64,000 nucleotides of DNA from Marchantia polymorpha subsp. ruderalis (taxonomy: Eukaryota; Streptophyta; Marchantiopsida; Marchantiales; Marchantiaceae), in contig AP031352.1 of NCBI GenBank assembly GCA_037833965.1, positions 16,348,501 through 16,412,500 of the forward strand, written 5' to 3'. A program made the translations under genes and the position numbers. The notes beneath the pieces were generated by a model. That model saw only the letters and a list, made by a program, of their open reading frames with translations. It made no database searches and had not been told where the DNA came from. Positions 36,830 through 46,900 of this stretch are shown piece by piece. How positions within the stretch are numbered: position 1 is the first letter of the stretch; each line of letters begins with the position of its first letter.

Positions 36830-37965
36830 ATGACCTTCGACCGGGAGACGGAGAACGCCCCATTCTTGAATTCGCGATTCCATTTTCTAGTGCGAGCTGC
36901 GCGCGTCCATCTGCTAGCTGCGCGCGTCCATCTGCTAGCTGCTAAGCATTCCAGACATCGCCGCGCAGAGGATTAATTGTTGATTGAGAGAGAATTGAGT
37001 GCGTGCGATTTGGAATTGAGTGAGATTAGAGTTTGCCGAGGAATCAAGGAGCTCGAGTGGAGCAGAGAGAGAATTAGCGAGCAAGCCAATTCCAAGAACG
37101 CAATGTCGAGACTGAACCGATTGCGGATGCTGCCGCTCCGGCTTCCACAGAACGGGTTGCGTGCCTACGAGGAACGACTGATTGCAAGAAAGCTTGATGG
37201 CCAAGGCGGACTCGCACTAAAGTCCACACCAGCAAGCTACTCGCTAGGGTGGACCAGGAGCTGAAGGAATTGAGGGAGAAGCATGCCTGTTTGTGGGGTC
37301 AGTACAACCTTGTGAGGAAATCGCACGCCCTCGACAAGATGAAGAAGGAGAGACTGGAAGAGCTCACCAGGGATGTGGTGAAGACTACGACAGAATTGAT
37401 TTCTGAGAAAACTCAGAATCAGATTCTGTTAGAGGAGCTCGTGCGACAGACGCGGTTGTTGGCGGAGTGTCAGCTCGCACGACAGGCGGATGAGGATTTA
37501 ATCCGCAGGCTACAGTCGGAGTGCGGGGAATTGAGAACGCAGCGTGCGGAGGCCGAATCGCAGTTGGTGGTAATTGAAGATGATCGCAGGCGAGAGGCAG
37601 ATCGCACGAAGGAGGAGATGGCGAGGCGTGTCGCCCACTGTCTCAAGGGCTACGCCCACTGGGAAGTGGCGGCGCAGGAGAAACTCACACTGCGTGAGTT
37701 AGAGCTTCGTGCAGCCGGGTTGTTGACAGGTGACAGTAGGAGTCGGCGGAAGGTGGCGAAGAAGTTAGACTCTTTTCTGTCGAAGGCGCGGGATACCATG
37801 TCCACCCTCGAGGTGGAGGTGTCCGCGGCGTTGCAGCGTTTAGGACTACGCAGTCGAGCGGAAGACTGGCAGGGTAGGGAGTTAGTGCGCGGCAGTCCGT
37901 CGCGCAGGAGACGAAGCACAGGTTCCGCGGAGTGTAGGGTAGCGTGGTTCTGTGCAGGCGTGTAG
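36830..37965 (+). pseudogene. LTR-borne ORF remnant with internal deletion
   Basis: The ATG at 36830 begins with MTFDRETEN, the same start as the intact copies. A 21-bp tandem duplication near 36895-36940 and an early TAA near 36974 follow. After the deletion at about 37196, 37249-37965 encodes the complete coiled coil (ELREKHACLWGQYN through HCLKGYAHWEVAAQEKLTL) and tail. Confidence 0.75.
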
Positions 37966-38001
37966 CGTAGTACAGTGTAGTGCTAGTTAGGATTTAGAAG
38001 G

Positions 38002-38030
38002 TATAAAGTAGTTCAAGGCGTTTTGCCTTG
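38002..38030 (+). promoter_or_regulatory. LTR TATA box and hairpin (copy 35593-38975)
   Basis: TATAAAG at 38002-38008 follows the ORF stop by about 35 bp. The hairpin CAAGGC-GTTTT-GCCTTG is at 38014-38030. The same pair is conserved in the other copies. Confidence 0.6.
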
Positions 38031-40722
38031 GGTTCTTTCCCAATTTCAGAAGTGCAGATCAGGAACTCATTTTCTCTCCGTGTTTGTGTCCTTAGTTCTG
38101 TCACCACGCAAGAGGAGCTACAACTTGGCGTTCCGCATTTTGTAGCTAGAGGCCTCCGGCCGAATGTTCAGAGCTAGTACATTGGTTAGAGACTTGAGTA
38201 GTTCGGATCTACACCTGCGGGTGACTGGCGATGCTCAGAGCCAGTGACTAGTTAAATACCTGAATAATTTTGCCCCTACACCTTCGAGTGTTTGTTTCTG
38301 GTTGTACTCCTTCGGGATTTTTCCCCTGAATGCCAAAGTGAAGTTTTGTTACTTCGTGTAAGCCTTGGTTGTAAATTCAGGTTACGCTACAGCAGGTGCC
38401 TTCAGGGTAACCCCTGTAGTATTTCTGGGAATGACAAGTGCCTAAGAATTCAAACTCTTCAATAGACTGTTATTGTGTTACTAGAATGTTTCTCAGTGAG
38501 TCCTTCAGTGCGGACCTGTGTTCTCTGCGCGTTTTGTGAGTTGAGAGTGTTGTTCACCGCGTATGAGTGACTTCGATCCGAAGTAGGCAGTCCAAACCGG
38601 GTTTCCTACGCTAGCAGCAAGCTAGTGTAAGCGTTGTAAAAGCCGGAGTTGGGAGTCACTACCCGCAGCTTCGCTGAGTGTGCTCTTGAGAGACTTTCCC
38701 CCTGAAATCTTGAGTAGAGGTCCTAATGGATCTCTGGGTTGTGTTTCTGTAGTTTCAGGTGTGTGTGTGTGTGGGTGTTACGCTGCACTGTGCGACCTCC
38801 GAGTGCGCTCTGAGTGGACACTTGCAGTATTTCTGGGAGTGACAGTCGCCTGAGAATTCAAACTCCTCAATAGTCTGTTAAACGTGACACTTTGTACCCT
38901 GTGTGTTCCTCTGTCCCTGTGGGTTCGACCTTTCTACCACTATATTGCAGTTTTAGCCTTTAGTGGGTTATTACACCGACTGTCACCTGACAACAAACCC
39001 GCCGCACGAAGCTTTAACTCGCGCAGTGTGAGTTTCTCCTGCGCCGCCACTTCCCAGTGGGCGTAACCCCTGAGATAGTGGGTGACTCGTGTCGGCATCT
39101 CTTCCTTCGTGCGATCTGCCTCCCGCCGGCGATCGTCTTCAACTACAACCAACTGCAATTTGGCCTCCGCACGCTGCGCTCTCAATTCCCCGCACTCGGA
39201 TTGCAATCTGCGGATTAATTCTTCATCCGCCTGCCGTGCGAGCTGACACTGCTCTAACAACCGTGTGTGTCGCACGAGCTCCTCTGACAACATTCGATTC
39301 TGAGCTTGCTCAAAATCCAGCTCCTCTGCTAACTTCGCCTTTGCCTTGGCAAAATCCTCCAGCTTCTCATCCTTCGTCCTGTCGAGAGCCTTGTACATCT
39401 TCTTAGTGAGGTTGAGGTGACCCCACAGACAATCATGCCTCTCCCGCAGATCCTTAACTTCCTGATCCACACGGGCTGTGGTACCCCACTTTTGGCAATT
39501 TTGAGGAAATTAAAACATTTTTGGAAAACTGTACCCTGGCAGCATTGTAAATAGCCTTCGGTACATCAAAACGGAGTGAATCCGGAAGATCGCGGGGATT
39601 CTCGAGGGATCTTGTAGAATCTGGGATTTGGGGTGCAGCAGTAAGGACAGGCACCACCCTCCCTGCGAGCTCTGCAGTTAGGACCCTACGACGCAAGGCG
39701 CAAAACCCGCCTTCGGAGATTGCGTCCGCGGCGGTAGGGAAATCCTCCATAATTAGGTCAACCCTCGGGCGCCTTGACCAAGTTAGGGTCCCGTTGGAAA
39801 GAGCTCGACGCACTGATTCCAACGAGTCCAAGAACGCTTGGAACGGATGAGGACTTAGGGAGTTATCACTATTGGAAGAAACGGAGGCGGTCGCCTACGG
39901 CGGAAAGAGTTCGCCACCGGCGCGAATTCCGCCTACGCGGAAGGGGGAATCAAGTTCTGTCCTATGCGCGGGCGAAGGCGTTCGCCTGTGCACAGGCGAA
40001 GTAGGGTTAGGGGAGGCGCGAAGTCCGCCTACGCACAGGCGTTCGCCTGTGCACAGGCGCTTCGACGTCGGCGGAAAATCCGCCTTGGGCCCTAGAAATG
40101 CGCCTTGTGAGGTAGAAAGTGTACGGCGCCTTCCGCGCCAGCGCAGCGCCGCGTACGGCGGAAGAGCCGCCAGAGTAATCAAATCGGTACGGACCATGCG
40201 GACGGGACGGGTGGATGCGCTCTTGGACGGACGGAGTTGCGGCGACGGAAGCGCCGACGAAGAGACAAGGAACGGACAGACTGGACGGAGACGGCTGACC
40301 ACGATCAACGCCTTCCGCGCCAGCGCAGCGCCGCGTACGGAATTCGCCTGCGCACAGGCGGACGCCTGTGCACAGGAGGATGTTCAAGTTCCGCGCCGGC
40401 GGAGAATCCGCCGAGGAGTCTGCCTGCGCACAGGCAGGAGTTGAACTTTTGTCCGACATGCGGACACACGCGTCAAGGCAGAGGGGGATTGGCCGAGGGG
40501 CGGTACGAACAAGTGTACCGCGCAAGGCGGAAAACTCGCCTTCGGCGCTACGCCCCCATGTCCGCGGGGTAACACGCTCGCGGAGTTCAAATCCGCCAAT
40601 TCGAGCGTGAGAGTTTAATCGACGACGGCGGAGCGTGAAGCCGCGCGTGAGAGCGGAGACCGTTCCAGCGTACAGCCGGCGCGGCCATCAAGTGAGACGT
40701 TCTTCACGAGCAGGAGCCGACC

Positions 40723-43700
40723 ATGACCTTCGACCGGGCGGCGGAGAACGTCCCATTCTTGAATTCGCGATTCCAATCTCTTGTGCGCGCTGCGCGCATC
40801 CATCTGCTGGCTGCTGAACATTCTCGACGTCGCCGCACAGGAGATTTCTTGTTGATTGAGGGAGAAGTGAATGCGCGTGATTTGGAATTGAGGGCGATTA
40901 GAGTTTGCCGAGAGAGAAAGAAGCGCGGGCAGTGCGGAAGTAGAATGAGCGGGCGAGCGAACTCCAGGAACGCAATGACGAGACCGAGCAGATTGCGGAT
41001 GGTGCCACTTCGCCTACCACAGAACGGGCTGCGCGCTTTCGAGGAGCGCTTAATAGCAAGAAAGCTCGATTTCTTGCTATGGGGATGGAACTACATCTGT
41101 GCGAATATGGTGCGCGAGTGGCTAGAGCCACAGGGACCACCCTCGCGCGGATTGCGTCCGCATGTTGACCGGTGGACAGTCCAAAATTGGGCGCAGGCGT
41201 TGGGAAGATGTGCTGGCATGCCAGGGCATCTTCTTTTCGACAGTGAGAGCATCAAGGTGACCAAGCAGGAAGAGGCGCAATTTGTGGAGCTGTTCAAGAC
41301 CGGGAGGTCTACCAAGAATGGGTACAGGACCCGTGATTACAAGGATCGATTTCGCCGGACTTTGTCCGCGGCGCTGATGCAATTACTGCAGCCGCACCGC
41401 GCCTGCTACATCACATTGTGGCAGGTCTCTTTTGTGGAGTGCGTCATCGAGGGAACTCCAATTCACTGGGCGAGCATCCTGCACAGGGTGATGCGACAGC
41501 ACGCGTTTGAGGAGAAGGGGGGAACTCTAAACCATCTCTCTCCTTTCCTCATCAATTTTTATCGACAGCGGAATTGTTTGACAGCGGCGGAGCTTGAACA
41601 TTTTCCGCCATTATCCATCGACCATCCCGGGAAGTATGTGCGGGAGAATGAGGTCGACACTGATGCAGAGGAGTCACCGACTTCTACCCCATCAAGACGG
41701 AGGGACGAAGGGAGACACACTCCTGCAGCACGAGTGCCGCGGAAGCGGCGATGGAGGGAAGAGTCTGAAGAGGAGCAGCATCAAGAACCCTCTGCTCTCA
41801 TTCGACTGCGGCCGCTGTGCGAGCCATACAGCCGGCCGAAGCAGAAGGCACGCCGACTGGTGTTACCAGCCGACAGTGCGGACACGGCGACGATTGCGAC
41901 GGAGAAAGGAAGTGCGTCGCCAGAGAAGCATGAGGAAGCGCGGACGACCGCAGGAGCAACGGGCCACGCTGCAACCTCGACGGGAGAGAGGCCGCCTACG
42001 GGCCAAGGGCCTCCGGAGTTACCACGTGCGATGCGGACAGATGTTCCGTTTGCGCACAGACGAGCTTCCGCGGACGGACGAGCCTCCGCGGACAGGCGTT
42101 CACAAGTGGACGTGGATCTACGCTTACGCGTGGGAAGGAGCAGTCCGCCTGTGCACAGGCGCTCACCTGTGCACAGGTCGCCTGTGCACAGGACACCTCC
42201 ACACGTGCCGCCTGTGCACAGGCAAGAATCACCCCCGTTCCAACGTAGGAAGGGGAAGGAGCCGGCGGAAGAACCGCCTACGAGACACCGGCCCTCGGGG
42301 CCAGACCCTCCGGCGCACCACGCGCCGCAATTTGCGCCTTCGGCGCCAGGGCCTTCGAGCCGAGGAGATACGAGCAGGGAGCGTGCGGAGGCCGCACCCT
42401 CGGCGGGAAGTCCGCCGATAGATGCGCCTTCGGCGGTAGGGCCTATAGGCCAAGGGACATCGGGCGAGCGGCCCCCGGCCATGTCGCCTTCGGCGATGGA
42501 TGTCCGCGGCGCTACGTCTGCGGCGGACAAGGCGCCGGCAATTGCGCCTGCGCACGGGCCGGGCACAGCCCCCACGGACCGATCAAGGGATCAGCAACAG
42601 ACGGAGGAGCGGAGTGACTGTCCGCGGGATGAAATTTCGATGCGCGATGCGCAATCAAACCCCGCGCAGCCACCCTCCGCTAGATCGCCTTCGGCGGCGG
42701 GCGACGGCGGCAGAGAGGACGCGGTAGACAACCAACAAGCGAGCGACGGGGATGCCGCACGGGTACATTCGCCTTCCGCCTTAGACATTTTGGCGACGAG
42801 CAGCGAGGCTGCAGCCGTGCCTTCGCAGGCAGCACACGTCGACAACGTGCAGCCCCACTCGGGGCAGTCGCCGACGCAATCAATGGCGACTGAAATTCTC
42901 CACTCGGATGATGACGACGGGGGCTCCACGGAAGAAATGTCAGGAGCAGAAGACACCGAGGAGGAGGAGGAGGAAATTGTTGGAGCGCCGGCGGCGGCGC
43001 TCTCTGAGCAGGTGATTCCGTTGCTGAGGTACTTGGATCGCAAGGTCGATAAATACGCCGACCCACTCCAGCCGGGATCTTACATCGAGTTAGTGCGCAG
43101 GCGGACTCGCACTAAAGTCCACACCAGCAAGCTATTAGCTAGAGTGGACCAGGAGTTGAGGGAATTGAAGGAGAAGCATGCATGCTTGTGGGGTCAGTAC
43201 AAACTTAATCAGAAATTCTACAAGCACTCCGAGAAGATGAAGGATGAGAAACTGGACGAGCTCACCAAGGAGCAGGTGAAGGTCAAGGAAGCACTCATTT
43301 CTGAGCAGGCCCAGAATCGGATTTTGTCAGAGGAGCTCGTGCGACAGACGCGGTTGTTGGAACAATGTCAGCTCGCACGGCAGGCGGATGAAGAGTTAAT
43401 CCGCAGGTTACAGTCAGAGTGTGGCGAATTGAGAGCGCAACGTGCTGAAGCCGAATCGCAATTAGTGATAATTGAAGAGGATCGCAGGAAGGAGGCGGAT
43501 CGCACGAAGGTGGAGACGGCGAGGCGAGTCGCCCACTGTCTCAAGGGCTACGCCCACTGGGAAGTGAAGGCGCAGGAGAAACTCACACTGCGTGAGTTTG
43601 AATTGCGCGCAGCCGGGTTGTTGTCAGGCGACAGTAGGAGTCGACGGAAGGTAGCAAAGAAGCTCGATGCCTTTCTGTCGAAGGCACAGGATACCATGTC

Positions 43701-43863
43701 CGCCCTCGAAGTGGAGGTGTCCGCGGCGTTGCAGCGTTTGGGACTGCGCAGTCGAGCGGAAGATTGGCAGGGTAGGGAGTTAGTGCGCGGCAGTCGGCCG
43801 CGCAGGAGACGTAGTACAGGTTCCGCGGAGTGTAGTGTAGCGTGGTTCCGTGCAGGCGTGTAG
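40723..43863 (+). CDS. LTR-borne ORF, intact, 1046 aa: N-terminal domain, palindromic-repeat linker, coiled coil
   Basis: The ATG at 40723 sits in a good context (CCGACCATGACC) and the frame is open to TAG at 43861. Residues 85-300 form the conserved part: LRMVPLRLPQNGLRAFEE, KLDFLLWGWNY, MVREWLEP, RPHVDRWTVQNWAQ, TKNGYRTRDYKDRFRR, IHWASILHRVMRQHAFEEKG. Residues 300-720 are a Pro/Arg/Ser linker with PVHRR-type repeats encoded by CCTGTGCACAGG palindromes. Acidic residues follow near 727-755, LLRYLDRK at about 767, a coiled coil from about 805 to 960, and a basic tail. I see no protease, polymerase or nuclease motif. The N-terminal part has a loose likeness in rhythm to plant retroelement ORF1 or 'putative plant transposon protein' domains (inference). 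It lies wholly in the LTR, upstream of the LTR promoter, so its message is probably made as the 3' part of the element RNA or from a separate promoter. Confidence 0.8.
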   Translation: MTFDRAAENVPFLNSRFQSLVRAARIHLLAAEHSRRRRTGDFLLIEGEVNARDLELRAIRVCRERKKRGQCGSRMSGRANSRNAMTRPSRLRMVPLRLPQNGLRAFEERLIARKLDFLLWGWNYICANMVREWLEPQGPPSRGLRPHVDRWTVQNWAQALGRCAGMPGHLLFDSESIKVTKQEEAQFVELFKTGRSTKNGYRTRDYKDRFRRTLSAALMQLLQPHRACYITLWQVSFVECVIEGTPIHWASILHRVMRQHAFEEKGGTLNHLSPFLINFYRQRNCLTAAELEHFPPLSIDHPGKYVRENEVDTDAEESPTSTPSRRRDEGRHTPAARVPRKRRWREESEEEQHQEPSALIRLRPLCEPYSRPKQKARRLVLPADSADTATIATEKGSASPEKHEEARTTAGATGHAATSTGERPPTGQGPPELPRAMRTDVPFAHRRASADGRASADRRSQVDVDLRLRVGRSSPPVHRRSPVHRSPVHRTPPHVPPVHRQESPPFQRRKGKEPAEEPPTRHRPSGPDPPAHHAPQFAPSAPGPSSRGDTSRERAEAAPSAGSPPIDAPSAVGPIGQGTSGERPPAMSPSAMDVRGATSAADKAPAIAPAHGPGTAPTDRSRDQQQTEERSDCPRDEISMRDAQSNPAQPPSARSPSAAGDGGREDAVDNQQASDGDAARVHSPSALDILATSSEAAAVPSQAAHVDNVQPHSGQSPTQSMATEILHSDDDDGGSTEEMSGAEDTEEEEEEIVGAPAAALSEQVIPLLRYLDRKVDKYADPLQPGSYIELVRRRTRTKVHTSKLLARVDQELRELKEKHACLWGQYKLNQKFYKHSEKMKDEKLDELTKEQVKVKEALISEQAQNRILSEELVRQTRLLEQCQLARQADEELIRRLQSECGELRAQRAEAESQLVIIEEDRRKEADRTKVETARRVAHCLKGYAHWEVKAQEKLTLREFELRAAGLLSGDSRSRRKVAKKLDAFLSKAQDTMSALEVEVSAALQRLGLRSRAEDWQGRELVRGSRPRRRRSTGSAECSVAWFRAGV

Positions 43864-43899
43864 CGTAGTGCAGTGTAGTGCTAGGTAGGACTTAGAAGG

Positions 43900-43928
43900 T
43901 ATAAAATAGTTCCAGGCGTTTTGCCTGG
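43900..43928 (+). promoter_or_regulatory. LTR TATA box and conserved hairpin
   Basis: TATAAAATAG begins at 43900, 37 bp after the ORF stop. CCAGGC-GTTTT-GCCTGG at 43912-43928 follows at once. In other copies the stem is CAAGGC/GCCTTG, a compensated base-pair change. This would put U3/R near 43930. Confidence 0.65.
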
Positions 43929-46900
43929 GGTTCTTTCCCAAACTCAGAAGTATAGATCAGGAACCCATTTCCTTTGCGTGTTTGTGTCCTTGAGTTCTGT
44001 CACCACGCATGAGGAGTTACAACTTAGCGTTCCGCATTTTGTAGCTGAAGGCCTTCGGCCGAATGTTCAGAGCTAGTACATTGGTTAGAGACTTGAGTAG
44101 TTCGGATCTGCACCTGCGGGTGACTGCCGATGCTCAGAGCCAGTGACTAGTTAGATACTTGAACAGTTTCGCCCCTACACCTTCGAGTGTTTCTTTCTGA
44201 TTGTACCCCTTTGGGATTTTTCCCCTGAATGCCAAAGTGAAGTTTTGTTACTTCGTGTAAGCCTTGGTTGTAAATTCAGGTTACGCTGCAGCAGGTGCCT
44301 TGAGGGTAACCCCTGTAGTATTTCTGGGAATGACAAGTGCCTGAGAATTCAAACTCTTCAATAGACTGTTGTTGTGTTACTGGAATGTTTCACAGTGAGT
44401 CCTTCAGTGCGGACCTGTGTTCTCTGCGCGTTTTGTGAGTTGAGAGTGTTGTTCACCGCGTAGGAGTGACTTCGATCCGAAGTAGGCAGTCCAAACCGGG
44501 TTTCCTACACTAGCAGCAAGCTAGTGGAAGTGTTGTAAAAGCCGGAGTTGGAAGTCACTGCCCGCAGCTTTGCCGAGTGTGCTTGAGAGAGACTTTCCCC
44601 CTGAAATCTTGAAGTAGAGGTCCTACCGGATCTCTGGGTTGCGTTTCTGTAGTTTCAGGTGTGTGTGTGTGTGTGTGTGTGTGTTACGCTGCACTGTGCG
44701 ACCTCCGAGTGCGCTCCGAGTGGACACTTGCAGTATTTCTGGGAGTGACAGTCGCCTGAGAATTCAAACTCCTCAATAGTCTGTTAAAACGTGACACTTT
44801 GTACCCTGTGTGTTCCTCTGTCCCTGTGGGTTCGACCTTTCTACCACTATATTGCAGTTTTAGCCTTTAGTGGGTTATTACACGGGCCAACAACTTGCTG
44901 GTGTGGACTTTAGTGCGGGTTCGCCTCTTCACTAGTTCGACGTAAGACCCAAGCTGGCAGGTGTCCGCGTACTTCTCCACTTTGCGATCCAGGTACCTCA
45001 ATAGAGGTACTACCTGCTCACAGAGCGCTGCCGTCGGCGTGCCTACCACTTCCTGCTCCTCCTCATCAATGGATTCCGATCGCGACACTGATTCCGTCGA
45101 TCCTCCTTCTTCGTCATCCTCCGAATTGAGGATTTCGGTCGCCACTGAATTCGTCGACGACTGTCCTGTGCGTGGCTGCGCAATGTCTGCGTCCTCTGCC
45201 GCCACTGTCGTCCTGCAGCCTCGCTGCTCCCTGCCAGAATGTCCAAGGCGGTGGGTGAATGTGGTTGTGCCAAATTCACTTTGCTCGCCCGTCCGGCTTC
45301 TGCTAACTCCTCATCGCCGCAGGCGTCTACCGCCGAAGGTGATCGTGCGGAATGTGTCTGCGCGGAGTGCAATTGTGCATCGCATACACGAATTTCCTCC
45401 TACCGACAGTCAATCCGCTCCTGCGTTAGGTCCCGCTCCTTCGATCGGTCCCGCTCCTCCATTAGGTCCTGCGCCAGAGATGCGTCCTGCCTATGCGTAG
45501 GCGCAATTGCCGGCGGCGCTTCCGTTGAGGGCGCAGCGCCAAAGGCGGCTCGCCTGATATCCCTTGGCCCGAAGGCCCTTCCGCCGAAGGCGCACCTTCC
45601 GGCGGATTTCCCGCCGAGGGCGCGTTCCCCGCCGGCTCCCTACTCATAACTCGGTGGCTTGAAGGCCCTGGCTTGAAGGCGCATTTCCCGGCGGTTTCAC
45701 CGCCGAAGGACCTTGCTCCGAAGGCCCTCGAGCCGAAGGCGTAACTTCCGCCGGCTCCTTTCCCTTCCTGCGCTGCACCGGAGGTGAGTCTCGCCTATGA
45801 GTAGGCGTACTCTGTCCGCAAGGATTCGCCGATCCGCAAGGAGTCTCCCGTCCGCAGGGAGTCGCTTATCCGTAGGCGGCACACTCATCCGTGCCGCACG
45901 TTGTTGCTCCTGACCCGAAGGTCGTCTTACTTCCGCCGAGGGCGTAGAGAGGTCCGCTGACCCCTCTGCCGTCCGCGCAGTCCCATCCTTCTCCAAGGAT
46001 GGACCCTCCTTCTCTCCGGCGGCCTGCGCCGTTTCCGCGCTACTTGCAGGTAGTACAAGCCGGTGCGCTTTCTGCTTCGGCCTATTGTAGAGCTCGTGCA
46101 GTGGCCGCTTCCGTGTGAGAGCAGCCGAATCTTGATGTGGCTCTTTCTTCGGTTCCTCTCTCCATCCCCGCTTCCGCGGCACTCTCGCTGCGGATGTGTC
46201 CCTCCCTGCATCTTGTTGAGCCGGTGGAGTGGAAGTCGGTGTGTCCTCCGCGTCAGAGTCGATCTCGTTATCCCGCACATACCTCCCGGGATTGTCGACT
46301 GACAACGGCGGAAACTGAATACGCTCGGTCGCGGTTAAGCAACCCATCGACCGAAAAAAGATTATCAAGAAGGGGGAGAGGTGATTGAGCGTTACTCCCC
46401 GCTACTCATACGCATGCTGTCGCATTACCCTATGCAAGATACGCGACCAGTGAACTGGAGCTCCGGCCAACGTGAGCTCCACGAAGGACCCTTGCCAAGA
46501 AGTAATGTAAGTTGTGCGGTGCGGCTGCAAGAGTTGCAGCAGTGCCATCGCTACGGTTCTACGGAAACGATCTCTGTAGTCACGGGTCCTATACCCGTTC
46601 TTGGTGGACTTCTCCCACTTGAACAATTCCACAAAGAAGGCTTCTTCCGCCTTCGACACCTTGACGCTCTCACTGTCGAATAGGAGGAACCCGTCCTCGC
46701 CTGCACACCTCCCCAACACTTGTTCCCAATCGTGGACAGTCCACCGATCTACGTGCGGACGGAATCCGCGCGTAGGTTGTTGTCTCTCACTTAGCCATTC
46801 GCGCACCATGTACCCGCACACGTAATTCCATCCCCACAACAAGAAATCGAGTTTCCTTGCAATCAGCCGGTCCTGAAAAGCCCGCAACCCAATCTGCGGA

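Larger units (their letters stand above)
35593..38975 (+). mobile_element. nested solo LTR (B subfamily), internally deleted, duplication CCGAC
   Basis: Starts TGTGGTACCCCAC, ends TTATTACA. CCGAC flanks it at 35588-35592 and 38976-38980, inside the coiled-coil coding part of the host LTR. At about 37196 the ORF jumps from RLIARKLD to the RRTRTKVHTSKLLA-equivalent region, losing about 2 kb including most of the linker. Confidence 0.85.
39477..44882 (+). mobile_element. complete 5.4-kb solo LTR (B subfamily), duplication CGGGC
   Basis: 5406 bp, from TGTGGTACCCCAC to TTATTACA. CGGGC flanks it at 39472-39476 and 44883-44887, and deleting it restores the host LTR reading frame (KLLAR|VDQEV). The two ends are imperfect inverted repeats: TGTGGTACCCCACTTTTGG against TGTAATAACCCACTAAAGG. 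There is no long direct repeat between its ends, so the whole unit behaves as a single LTR. Order: leader 39477-40722, ORF 40723-43863, TATA and hairpin at 43900-43928, R/U5-like tail with two copies of a GTATTTCTGGGA...GAATTCAAACTC segment (about 44320 and 44735) and a (GT)n tract at 44659-44683. Confidence 0.85.

Noticed and set aside
41781-42575. 264-codon open frame antisense to the LTR ORF (likewise 55309-56199, 14480-15076 and 62420-63022)
   Set aside because: They lie over the palindromic-repeat linker, where both strands are open because each repeat is its own complement. No domain, start context or conservation independent of the sense frame is visible.
39477-44882. DNA transposon (TIR type) because the ends are inverted repeats
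   Set aside because: The inverted similarity is short and imperfect, ends are TG/CA with 5-bp duplications, no transposase is seen, and the same end follows a polypurine tract at 61560. LTR is the better reading, though not proven without a full element.
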